From contig CM041465.1 in the NCBI GenBank assembly GCA_023213395.1, positions 243,543,741-243,607,740 on the forward strand: a stretch of 64,000 nt of DNA, given 5' to 3'. Source of the stretch: Cycas panzhihuaensis. Taxonomy: Eukaryota > Cycadophyta. A program made the position numbers and the translations under genes. The notes under the pieces are model-generated. The model did no database searches. It was not told where the DNA came from and saw nothing but the letters and a program-made list of their open reading frames with translations. This document shows positions 1-9,842 of the stretch, in pieces (the first letter of the stretch is position 1; each line of letters begins with the position of its first letter).

Positions 1-2822
1 TACAATGATTTCCTAAGCCTGCAAACAAGTTTTTTCCTGCCATCTTGTACAAACCCTTCTGGTTGATCCATATAGACCTCCTCATCTAAATCTCCATGTA
101 GAAAAGATGTTTTTACATCTAACTACTCTAACTCCAAATCAAGAGAAGCTACCAATGCTAATAGCACTCTGATTGAAACAAGTTTAATAATTGGTGAAAA
201 GATCTCATGAAAATCAATACTTGCTTTCTGTGCAAAACCTTTAGCCACTAGTCTTGCCTTGTATTTATCAACCTTTCCATCAAAATCTGTTCTCTTTTTG
301 AAAACCCACTTGCAACTAACAATCTTCTTGCCATGTAGAAGTTCTACCAAGTTCCATGAATTATTTTTCTTCAAAGCATCTATCTCTTCCTGTATAGCTC
401 TTATCCATTTCTCACCATGGATATCATCTACTACTTCTTGATAACATGTGGGTTCACCATCATTAGAAACTAAAGCAATAGAAATAGAAGGGTTGTACCT
501 GTTAGGTGGATGAATAGCTCATTTAGATCTTCTAACTATTGGCAGAGGAGTGTCCACATATTCCTATGAATCTACTGCTGATTCATCTTCAGAAAGATCT
601 TCACGCTCTTCTGATTCCATAGAAGGTTGCATTTCAAACTTGACTTGTTGATGTTCAACTTGTTACTCTTGTTTCATTTTAACTTCTCCACTATCTAATT
701 TTATAAGGGGAGATTCATCAAATATAACATCTCTTTTAATGGTGATTTTATGGGTAGTAGGATCCCACAACCTATATCCCTTCACACCATCCTTATCACC
801 ATAACCAACAAAGATATATATCTTGGATTTTGGGTCTAACTTTGAATGTTTACTTTTGTTAGTCTAGGCATAAGCATCACAACTAAAAACTTTTAAATTT
901 AAATAATCACATGGATGTCCAATTTATACCTCTTTAGGAATCTTGCAATATATTACAAGTGATGGTGACCTATTTACTAGATAGTAAGTTGTTTGAATAG
1001 TTTCTACTCACAAGCCCTACTCCACTCGTATATTACTTAGCATGCTACTTGCTCTTTCTAAGAGTGTCCTATTCATGCACTCAGCAATGCCATTTTACTG
1101 CGGAGTATAGCTAGTGGTCTTGTGCCTTTCGATCCCAGCTTCTTTGCAATACTTCTCAAATTCCAAAGAGTTGAACTTACCTCCATTGTCAGTTCTTAAA
1201 CATTTGATTATCTTACCAATGTTGTCCTCAACTAGAGCCTTGAACTGCTTAAACACACTAAACACTTTAGATTTCCTTTTTAAAAAATAGACCCATACCT
1301 TCTTGGAGTAATCATCTATAAATGTGACAAAATACAATGATCCTCCACAAGATATTTTAGGGGCTGGTCCCCATACATCTGAATGTATATAATCCAGAAT
1401 ACCTTTACTAGTGGGATTGCCTACTTTAAACATGAGTCTACACTGTTTTCTAAAAACATAATGTTTACAAAAAGCCAAGTCTGAAAGCTACAAGTTAGGA
1501 AGCAACTTATAGTTTATCAGCACCTTAAGTCCTCTCTCACTCATGTGCCCAAGTCTATGATGCCATAGTTGAGCTAGATCTTCTATAGTCTTTAATGCTA
1601 TAGCTGCTTGACTGACATCTATACTTCCCACTGAAATGTAAAGATTTCCTTTCTTTAAGGCTTTCATAACAACGAAGGCACCCTTTGACACCTTTAGGAC
1701 TCTTTTATGACCTGTATGTTTAAAACCACCCAAATCTAATTCACCCAAGGAAATCAGATTCCTTTTCAAATCAGGTACATGTCTAACCTTAGTTAATGTT
1801 CTGACTACCCCATTAAACATCTTAATTCTGATGCTACCAATGCCCACTGTCTTACAAGAAACTTCATTTCCCATAAGCATATCACCACCATCAAGAGGTT
1901 GGTATGATGAGAACCAACTCTTGTATAGACACATATGGTGCGAAGCACCTGAATCTAATAACCAGTCATGGTGATAGTGAGAAACATTACAAGTGACCAA
2001 GACATCATCATCCATACCTTAATTTGACTCCACCTGATTCACCTCCTTGGCAACATCTTCCTTTTTTTGGAACTCTTTCCTTTTATAACAATCTTTCTTG
2101 AGGTGACCAGTCTTATTATAATGCCAACACTTGAGCTTACTCTTTTTGCTCTTTGACTTGGACCTCGATGTATCCCTGGAGTTTTATCCTCTCTCAAATG
2201 TTCTATCCCTTACTCTCATGGCTTTTGGTATGGAGGTTTCAAGACTAGACTTCCTCTGCACTTGTTCCATTTTCAAAGCACTCACAACAGAATCATATTC
2301 TAATTCATCTGTAGTGCTAAAACTAATTGAGATGATAATATTATCCTAGGATTCAGGTAATGAGCATAACAGGGTAACAACCTTATCCTCATCCTCAATT
2401 TTAACATTGATACTAGTTAATTAATAAATAAAAGTATTGAAAATATTTAAATGGTCAGCAATTTTTATACCTTCCTTCATCTATAATGATTACAGTTACC
2501 TCTTCAGGTAGATTCGATTCGTTACTCATTTGGTCATATACAGGCCTTCCAACCAGGTCCACAATCTTGTTGTTATCTGCTCCCCTGTGATGTTAAACAA
2601 AATTTCATCCACCAAGCGTAATCGTATTATGCTAAGTGCTTTCTTATCTAAATCATCCCATTCATAATCATCCATCTGTACGGGTTTCTTCAATTTGCTT
2701 GCAAGGGCTTTGTACAAACCCTGTTGTATAAGAATATCATATGCTTTTAGCTTCCATAACTTAAAGTTGTTCTTGCCATTAAATTTCTCCACCTCGAACT
2801 TTGTACCTACTAGTTTCACCAT
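1..2822 (-). pseudogene. Copia-1 gag-pol polyprotein, broken and partial
   Basis: It would encode the capsid, protease, integrase and reverse transcriptase of a copia element. The start is taken at the ATG at 2822, just inside the primer site. Visible in order: gag N-terminus with KFNGKNNFKLWKLKAYD (about 2800-2530); a CCHC zinc knuckle read as CWHYNKTGHLKKDC, second cysteine lost (about 2130-2090); protease motif LLDSGASHHM (about 1965-1935); GAG-pre-integrase WHHRLGHMSERGLK (about 1575-1530); integrase core with DVWGPAP and FIDDYSKKVWVYFL, then CLRTDNGGKF and YTPQ (1430-1095); RT fingers WVFKKRTDFDGKVDKYKARLVAKGF (about 305-230). Stops and frameshifts separate the blocks, so no full polyprotein can be made. 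The RT catalytic YVDD lies off the left edge. Confidence 0.9.
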
Positions 2823-2878
2823 TTGGTGTAGAAAATCTGACACCAAAACCTTCACAAACTCGCAATAAGAAAAAGAGT

Positions 2879-2891
2879 AGCTCTGATACCA
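2879..2891 (-). promoter_or_regulatory. Copia-1 primer-binding site (tRNA-iMet type)
   Basis: The minus strand reads TGGTATCAGAGCT, the common primer-binding motif of plant copia elements, complementary to the 3' end of initiator methionine tRNA. It lies two bases inside the LTR edge, where minus-strand DNA synthesis would start. It is intact, unlike the polyprotein. Confidence 0.92.
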
Positions 2892-2893
2892 CT

Positions 2894-3537
2894 TGTTGAG
2901 AATACAAGGTCTCAAACCTTTTAAACGCCACCAAGATCTATTGCATTCTTATGACTAGTTATAAAAATTAAAACTTAAAATTACATATAAGTTCTAAAAT
3001 CAGAGATTATAGAATAACATGAAAATGAAAGCCAAACATCACATATGCACCTGATATAACGTGGTAAAACACTAGCAGTGTGCTAGGGAAACATCCACAT
3101 AGGAAAGGTATCGATCTTTATTGTTGTAGAATGGAGAAACAGTACATCTTAGTTACAGAGTGCTCTTAGGAATAATAACCAGCCACCACCCTCTTCATAG
3201 TACATTACATTTTATACAACATAATAAGAAAAGCCCTAAAATGGGCTATATGAGAGGGACATCTAGGGCATAAATCTCAACCGTAGAATCTAGGGTATTT
3301 GTATCGAACGACCCTGATTCTCTTTACATTTTATTATGCTTTATATGGCTAATTCTTAAGGTTAGGGGCTATCACCCCTAAACCCCCACCTAGTGGGGGC
3401 CGTTCCACGCCCCTACACCCCCCGACCAAGGGGGGCTTCCGCGCCCCTTAGAATCCCCCAAGAAAGATTAGGGGAGGAAACTGTACCAAAAACATACCAA
3501 AATTTTAGCCCCATAATTATTGTCACAATATTCAACA
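2894..3537 (-). repeat. Copia-1 5' LTR (644 bp)
   Basis: On the minus strand it begins TGTTGAATATTGTGAC and ends TATTCTCAACA, giving the short terminal inverted repeat TGTTG...CAACA. The inner edge touches the primer site. The outer edge is where similarity to the Gypsy-A LTR copies resumes. The interior holds a C-rich block on the plus strand at about 3378-3470 with several runs of C and G. The partner LTR is outside the window, so the two cannot be compared here. Confidence 0.85.
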
Positions 3538-4970
3538 GAAATAGTGTAGCAAGGGGCTATATATATTGATATCCAACACTGGCCTATTCCTCGAGACTCC
3601 CTAGTAGCTCAAGAAGGCACAAATGGAAGAGAGGAAATAGGAGAAGGGGGTTACCCTTGAGGAACATGCCTAGTTAGGTATAGAACCCACCTTGACTTCT
3701 TTCTCTCACTCTTTGGTATCCTCTCCCCATAGCCTCCTTAGAGAAACCATGAGAGGGTATGAAGATGATGTGGGAAGAAAGAAAAGAATAGAGGGGCTGC
3801 CTCTTGTATGTACTAGAAAATAGAAAAAAGGAAAGATATTCCTAATGATCTAACCTCTTATAAGAAAGTCTAAAGGAAAGAAATGGAGCACACATAAAAT
3901 AACACCTATTGGACTATATTAGAGGTAGGTCTGCCCCTAAAAATTACAGGAAATAATAGATCTAAGATGCTTACAGGTGGATCCTTAAGAGAATGATGCA
4001 ACCTAGAAATAAACTTATTAAAATTTACTAAAAGGACATGGAGGCAAAACTTGGAGTGAATCCTTCCTTAAAAGATCTTGTTAGTAAGCTTGCTACCATA
4101 GATCTAAGTTGAAGAGGGAAGATCTTAGGCTAGAGCATAGGGAACTCAGGTGTTGTAGGGCATTCTTATAGAAAACTGCTTGTGAAAGAAGGAGAAGAGA
4201 GGAGAGTAGGTGGAAGAAGAGGTGGAAAATAAACTTCTTTTAGGCTTTATACATAACCCTAGGCTAAATGGATGGTTAAGGTTAGGGTAAGATCTAGGGG
4301 GTGTCAAAGCCACATGGCGATTTCTTAAAAAAGGAGAAATTTTCCACTGCAGATTTTAAAAAAATATTAAGTGACAGTCGACCTGTGACAAACTTTATGG
4401 TATCGTGAAGTTTACTATGGTACCACGACATTTACTACAGTGCAGTGACAAAGACAAAAACATGACAAAACTGGAAGCCTGTGAGCCTTAAAAAAGGGTA
4501 CCATATGCCTATGAGGGGCTAGCCCTTTATCCAGATGGCTAGGGACAGTCATATGAAGAGAATGACCTAAATCAGATGGAGTACCAGGGTGGTAGGATTC
4601 CTAAGAAACTAATAATTAGAATAAAGATATACCAATCACACTTACTAGGGTGCTAAGGGCTATGATATGGCAAGGGAGTGTGAAAGATCATATAGACTGA
4701 GTGATACTTAGGAGAACATGGAGGTGCATAGGAGGGTTGCAGAGTGCCATAGGGATGCATGTCCTACTGATCATCATAGGCTGAAAGAGTATCAAATAAT
4801 ATGATCAAGCAATGGATGCAAGGTGATCACTCAAATGTGTAAGTCAGCCATGCGGTGAATTAATGCTTCTATTTACCTTTCTATAGAAGTACCAAAGGAA
4901 AAGGCTAGAAACATATCTATACTTACCTAAGTCAACTTGCCAAAAACCTATTCTTGGTAGCTGGGAAACA
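3538..4970 (-). repeat. Gypsy-A 3' LTR, first 1.43 kb, truncated by Copia-1
   Basis: It aligns throughout with 18409-19822 and 24362-25777. On the minus strand it starts TGTTTCCCAGCTACC at 4970, directly after a polypurine tract. The alignment stops at 3538, where Copia-1 begins. It contains the decayed 20-bp GTACC-type repeats (about 4397-4445) and the probable TATA region (4245-4252) seen in the other copies. Confidence 0.88.
4245..4252 (-). promoter_or_regulatory. Candidate TATA box in Gypsy-A 3' LTR
   Basis: The minus strand reads GTATAAAG in the context TTATGTATAAAGCC. The same spot in the 5' LTR (19107-19114) reads GTATAAGG, and in Gypsy-C (about 25055) GTATAAAT. A T/A-rich block at the same distance from the LTR start in all copies is consistent with the retrotransposon promoter; this is a sequence-based inference only. 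Confidence 0.5.
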
Positions 4971-4984
4971 CTGCCCCCTTGGCA
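4971..4984 (-). promoter_or_regulatory. Gypsy-A polypurine tract
   Basis: The minus strand reads CCAAGGGGGCAG immediately before the LTR start TGTTTCCC. A purine run at this place is the plus-strand primer of LTR retrotransposons and confirms that this LTR is the 3' one. Confidence 0.75.
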
Positions 4985-5539
4985 ATAGAGCCTCACAGCT
5001 TGGAGGCGTAATGCGATAATGAATGCTAGCAACATAATGTTAGTAGCACATATATATACAAATAATCATATCAATGATGCAAGCCAAGGGTGACGGCTAG
5101 TGTCATGGTGAAGCGTGTGGGTGCATAGGTAAGGGCGAGACAACATAGGGGCTACCTATGTGTCACCATATAGACAATAGGTAATGATAACGGATGAGGG
5201 GGATGCCCCCATTATAAGAGTAGGATGGATGGGTGGTGAAGACCGCACATAAGACTAAATAGATGTCGTGAATAAGGAGCTATGTACATGCACAAATCAA
5301 GAATAACAAGAATTATGTTTTATGATGCTAAGAGTAGAGTGAAGAAAATAAACTTAGTGGTCGCCATAGTTTAACCTCATTAGTGGATGACTTTTGGAGG
5401 TATGAATGGATCGTGATGTGAAGTGCAAGATGACCTTAGACTTGGTCATATGGGCGACTGAACAAGTCTCTTAAGGTGGGTCACTAAGGAGAGGAAGGTG
5501 ACACTCAAGGATGAGGTGAAACAAGTTGTCCACCTCGAT
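4985..5539. other. Gypsy-A 3' untranslated stretch, no gene seen
   Basis: Between the polypurine tract and the RNase H remnant. The short frames here have no recognisable domain. It may contain the decayed end of the RNase H reading frame. Confidence 0.5.
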
Positions 5540-5830
5540 GTTAAGAGCCTTAAGGATGTGTCAAATGTCGACAAATGAAAAACAAGCCAACAGGGACCTA
5601 GCAGTTGAGGTGATGGCTCTTAGGCATGGGCACTACACCTGATAAACTTAGGTGAGATGGGACACCACAATCTGAGAGTTACAAAAGAGGACAATGGTTC
5701 CATGATGGAACTAGAGTGCATTAGTAAGGGCCTCAATAATAGATGTGTACTCATCTTTATTATTAGTAGCCTTGGGGAGGAAGATCCCCAAACGTATAAA
5801 GTCATGTCTATAGGGTCATAGAGAATCCAC
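5540..5830 (-). pseudogene. Second RNase H domain (aRNH type), decayed, outside pol
   Basis: RNase H degrades the RNA strand of RNA/DNA hybrids during reverse transcription; Tat elements are known to carry an extra, archaeal-type copy. One minus-strand frame reads GIFLPKATNNKDEYTSIIEA (from about 5788), then FCNSQIVVSHLT, VYQV, CPCLRA, ARSL and HILKALNIEVDNL. These match the family's TNNxAEY, DSQLVV, and final N-x-x-AD-x-L motifs. The catalytic Asp of DSQ is Asn here, the late AD reads VD, and at least four stops interrupt the frame. It lies about 4 kb beyond the end of pol, with the antisense PMD gene in between. Pol's own RNase H is at 11582-11307, and no second copy is visible between it and integrase. 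Confidence 0.75.
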
Positions 5831-6447
5831 ACTGTGGTAGAAGGTCTAGGGTTGCAACGACTTCTACCATTGGTAAAAATGAGTAATGCTATGACAAAAG
5901 AATTGAGGTCTTGATGGAGAGAAAATGTCGATAGGATTGGTGAGTGAAGGGGACTCAATAATATGAAATAATCATAAAGGACTCAAGTGGTTATCAATAA
6001 AGGCCGTGAAGGGTAGGAAGATCTAGAGATGAGGCTACCCAAGGACAAAGAGGACTATCTAGAAGATGGGAAAGAACTGGAGATGAAAAGGCCCCTCTAG
6101 GGGTGCCAAAGGTCACTTAAGAAAGCAAAACACGGTCCCGAGTAGGGGGATGCTTCCTTTGGGAGCCCTAGAGGCATGAACGGGAAACAAAAATGGGTTG
6201 AGGATGGCAAAATGAGCCAAATAGGTACAAACTCGAGTGCATATGGAGGTGGCACATAAAACAAGATAGAAGGAGTGTCACAAGGCCAAGGAGAAGGGAT
6301 GCCATAAATGCACCTAGAGGGTTAAGAAAAAAGAAGGCCATGAAGGCAAAATAGGAGACAGACTTAGAAGGCAAAGGTGATTAGGAAAGAGAAATGGTCC
6401 CAAGGGCTGTTGTGATAAGAGAAATAGAAGAACTGCATGTCAGGGGC
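5831..6447. other. Gypsy-A 3' region between RNase H remnant and antisense promoter
   Basis: No protein domain recognised on either strand. It may hold the N-terminal part of the RNase H frame (minus strand) or upstream sequence of the antisense gene (plus strand). Confidence 0.4.
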
Positions 6448-6453
6448 CCTGCC

Positions 6454-6461
6454 TATTTAAG
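6454..6461 (+). promoter_or_regulatory. Candidate TATA box for the antisense PMD gene
   Basis: The plus strand reads TATTTAAG in the context GCCCTGCCTATTTAAGGAAA, with a C/A-rich stretch about 60-95 bases downstream that looks like a plant leader. The PMD reading frame starts about 750 bp further on. A GGTGAGT donor-like site at about 6645 could open a leader intron. All of this is inference from composition and position. Confidence 0.35.
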
Positions 6462-7205
6462 GAAAACTCGATAATAATAGAATTCATTTTCACGGGCTCA
6501 CAAACGATTCAAAGCCCTTCTCCTTACACAACAGAGCGCCTCCCAACTTTGGAGGTACACAGAGGGAGATCAGACCATTGAATTAGGATGCAAAGACAAT
6601 GAGTGATACTAGAGAGAAGAGATGGCGGTAGCAACGCTAGATCTGGTGAGTGGATCACTCATTCCCTAACCCATTTCATCATTTAAGTTTTATGGCTTTT
6701 TATTGCTTTTTAGTAGAGTTTTTGGTCCCTTATGGGTAAATGGTAATCTCCTAGAGTCTGAATTGGTCCCAACGAGAGGGGGGACCAGGGCATTAGGTAG
6801 CCCTGGTCTGAGTGGGCTAGAGCATGGCCCACCTAGAAAAAAAAAATTGATTTTTTGGGTAAGAAACACCCCATAGTATGGGGGTGACATCGGCACCATG
6901 GTGAAGATCACGGTACTGTGATCTGTGCCATGGGGCCACTGAGATCATGCTAAAATCCTAATGGGCCCCATGCTAAACTCTACGATACCACATAGTTTAG
7001 CATGGTACAAATCTAAATAAGATGAAAAACATAAAAGATAGCCTAAAGGATAGCCAAACCTCAATCAAAGAGGAATGAGGGGTAGTCCCGAAGGCAGGCA
7101 AGTAGGTTTAGCTAAATTTTAACTAGTTTCTTAGGTGTTTTATAGGTTATTATCATAGTGGACAACTATAAGAATATAGGAGTAGCTATGCTCAACTTTA
7201 TTGAG

Positions 7206-9075
7206 ATGATGTCTCAAGGAGACCAACGAGTGCTAGGAAGGTGTGGCCTATTGAAGGCCATTCAGATATTGCAGTATGCATTCAATCAGTGCCTTCTAGT
7301 GGACATAATCTTACGTTGGGATCGATGAAGGCATGTGTTCCATCTCCCCCAAGCAGGAGATGTTACAGTCACACTAGGAGATGTTTGGAGGATATTGGGA
7401 GTACCAGTGGTAGGAGCACCAACGTCGCTAGGCGAATTACCTAGCAATGACACTACATACAGGGAGGTTGTGACCTACTTCACAGGTCAAGACTAGTGGG
7501 TGAGGAGAGGCATACCTATTCGAAGTATGATCATGTCTAAGATTCCTCGTGTGAGGAAATTGATTACATTATGCATTCTGTTCTAGATATCCTAGAAATA
7601 GAATTATAGGGACATACCTGATGGGCGGATGGACACGGTGAGGAGATGTGAGGCTGGAGAGAGGTTAGACTAGGCCACATTGATAATGGTGAATTTGGTC
7701 ACTTAATTAGATACCATCAGGGTAGTTTGGAGAGGAGGACTTTCCTATAGTATGCTATTATGGTGTTGGTTCTTCGATCATTTTCGGGCAATGGCACCAC
7801 CAAGAGAACCACATCTAATTTCAATATGGGCTCTCATGGTTCACAGGTGGCAGACTTGATTCAGGGGAACCAAGGACGAGGCACACGTCAGGCACTGAGT
7901 AGAGGCTACATCACTAGACCTCCTCACCATGGAAGACTATACATTAGATCCATATAGAGGGGTGAAGTAGGATAGTGATGATGAGGCAAGAGGAGTAAGA
8001 GGTGCCCCTACTGAGGGAGATGATGATGATAGAGATGACAAAGGTGATGGTGCCAGCCCATCAGGAGTAGTAGGGGGTGAGGCAGGTCCATCAGGGACTA
8101 CAGGAGGAGAGGCAGGACCATTAGGAGATGTAGGAGGAGAGACAGGTCCTTTGGGGACTATAGGAAGAGGTGGAGCTTACCGAACACCAGTTTAAAAGTT
8201 GAGGATAGTGGGGAGAGTCTAAGCAATAACAGCACCAACAGAGGAGGGTGGAGGTGCCCCGATAGGCCAGGTGGTCAGAGAGGTAGTACTAGAGGAGGAG
8301 GAGGTACTAGTAGAAGGGGCAGGACTTAAGGATGAGGTGATCATCTGATTCAAGGAGCAAGTACTCCCAACAAGTAAGATGCTACCCTTTCTCATCATCT
8401 TTCGATCACTAGATATCTAGTTGTTGTGCTTTGTTTGATTTATTTAGTGTACTTATGGATATATATACTAATATGTGGCATGTTGGATTTTGCATGATTG
8501 GTGGACATTGGGAGATTGGTTAGGGTAGTAGTTTGAGAGATGCTCCCCTGGGCCTACACGGAGGGGAAACCTCTCATCCAAGCAGGAGAGGAGCCACGGT
8601 CAACAGGGGCCCACATGGCAGTATTCGTCCCATTAGTTAGGGCTAGAGACATGTAGGTGGTAGAGTCCCAGGAGAACGAGGTACGAGTGGGACAGCTTCA
8701 TGGAGAGCTAGATGCGACCAGAGTAGAAAGAGATACTCTCTGAGGCCAGGTCCAAGCTTTAGAGGCTTAGGAAGGAGTAAGTGATGATGTAGAGAGTCGC
8801 ATCAGGATAGTCGCACTAGAGGAGTGACTCCAAGGAGTGGAGGGTGAGAGGGATCGTATCCAAGCATGATACGATCAGTTGGTGGACCAAATGGCATCGA
8901 GGTCATCATGGAGCAAGACATATAACAACATAGTAGTGATGACCCCGAGGAGGCCTTGGGATGAGGGGAGCAAGGCAGGGAGCTCCCAGAGGTACAAGAG
9001 GAGTTTGGGAGTCATGTGGTCCCTAGCAGAGGGATCACATAGACCAAGAGATGATACCCCAAGAGCAGGGTAGCA
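7206..9075 (+). pseudogene. Antisense plant-mobile-domain (PMD, aminotransferase-like) gene inside Gypsy-A
   Basis: PMD proteins (MAIN/MAIL1 family) are plant nuclear proteins; versions of the domain also occur inside gypsy and Mutator transposons. From the ATG at 7206 one plus-strand frame reads GLLKAIQI, then HVFHLPQAGDVTVTLGDVW and RILGVPVVGAP, the typical THxFHLPxGExTxTLxDVxxLLGLPxxG core, up to a TAG near 7492. Stops at about 7328 and 7492 break it. Later parts keep a WCWFFDHFRAM-like segment (about 7770), a Gly/Pro repeat (8073-8162) and a coiled-coil-like charged segment (about 8695-8890) with a tail to 9073. It runs opposite to gag-pol, as the antisense 3' ORFs of some Tat elements do. 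The exact start and exon structure are uncertain. Confidence 0.78.
8073..8162 (+). repeat. Three 30-bp tandem repeats encoding GGEAGPxGxx
   Basis: Three direct 30-bp units (8073-8102, 8103-8132, 8133-8162) translate as GGEAGPSGTT, GGEAGPLGDV and GGETGPLGTI. They follow an acidic stretch in the linker after the PMD domain. Unit length is a multiple of three, so expansion would keep the frame. Confidence 0.85.
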
Positions 9076-9842
9076 TTAGAGAGTAGGACACATTAGTTTT
9101 GATTTGGGAAAGCACCAGACTTCTAAGGAGTCACCATATGTTACCACATGATTGTACCCCTCCTTGCAAGGATTCTAGCTTCCCATGGATGATGTACCAT
9201 ACCATTTATATGATATGACACATGATAATTTTGCGTATATAGACAAGGCCATTAGCACCCTATTTGATATATGCTAATGTGTGTGATGACACATGATGAT
9301 GGATGATGTTATTTTTGCTTTTATGTGTATATTTGTATGTATATGTATGAGGGTACACGAATGCATGAGGAGCTATTGATCATGATGTTTTGAGTTAATT
9401 ATTATATGGTTTGAGTTAGAGGATTGTTTGAGCTGCACACACTTCTTTTCATGCAGGGCCAGATTCCTAGCAGGTGCACACACGATCACCATAAGCAGCA
9501 ACAATGGACATATGTGAGGCTAGGAGATAGGGCGGAATACATGTCCACATAGGAGCATAGCGGGATATACAAAGGAAGCACTAGTAGGAAGGGAGTAACA
9601 ATACTCTAGCATGCCATGCTAGTTGGGGAATGTTTCCAAGCTCAGGAGTGACAAGGACAACACACCCAATTAGGAAGATAGGGCCCCTAAAGAAAGGAGG
9701 ACAAGGTGTTGCGCAGGAGGAACCCAAAAGAAGCAAGAAGGCCACCCTAAGTCGCCATTCCACCTGTGACTAGGGGGAATACAGGCACGCCTAGGGTGGT
9801 AGTTTAAGGTCATTTTGGAGCACAAAGAGAAGAGTGACATAG
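9076..9842. other. Spacer between the antisense gene's 3' end and the pol 3' end
   Basis: The two genes converge here. The region contains TGATGACACATGATGAT-like repeats near 9205-9310 and no recognisable protein. It may be the antisense gene's 3' untranslated region. Confidence 0.4.

Larger units (their letters stand above)
1..3537 (-). mobile_element. Copia-1: Ty1/copia retrotransposon, Tork/Tnt1-like, cut by window edge
   Basis: Reading on the minus strand, an LTR (3537-2894), an iMet-type primer site, gag, protease, integrase and part of the reverse transcriptase follow in the order of Ty1/copia elements. The rest of RT, RNase H and the 3' LTR lie to the left of the window. The gag start (MVKLVGTKFEVEKFNG) resembles the Tork/Tnt1 lineage. 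The LTR edge is placed at 3537 because the sequence from 3538 onward aligns with the Gypsy-A LTR copies near 18409 and 24362, so this element sits inside the Gypsy-A 3' LTR. The candidate target duplication is GAAAT (3538-3542); its partner is outside the window. Confidence 0.9.

Noticed and set aside
2879-2891. tRNA gene fragments at the primer-binding sites
   Set aside because: Each is only a short complement to a tRNA 3' end at an LTR edge, without cloverleaf sequence around it.
3538-3578. Copia-1 LTR ending at 3578 (GATATCCAACA)
   Set aside because: These bases look like an LTR end, but the same sequence occurs at 18430-18455 and 24385-24410 as part of the gypsy LTR, so the true edge is 3537.
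6690-6911. 73-codon minus-strand frame near the antisense promoter
   Set aside because: No motif recognised; it lies in the leader region of the opposite-strand PMD gene.
7206-9075. An independent host MAIN/MAIL-type gene
   Set aside because: It is bracketed by Gypsy-A pol and the polypurine tract plus LTR, and the family is known to be carried by gypsy elements. The frame is also broken.
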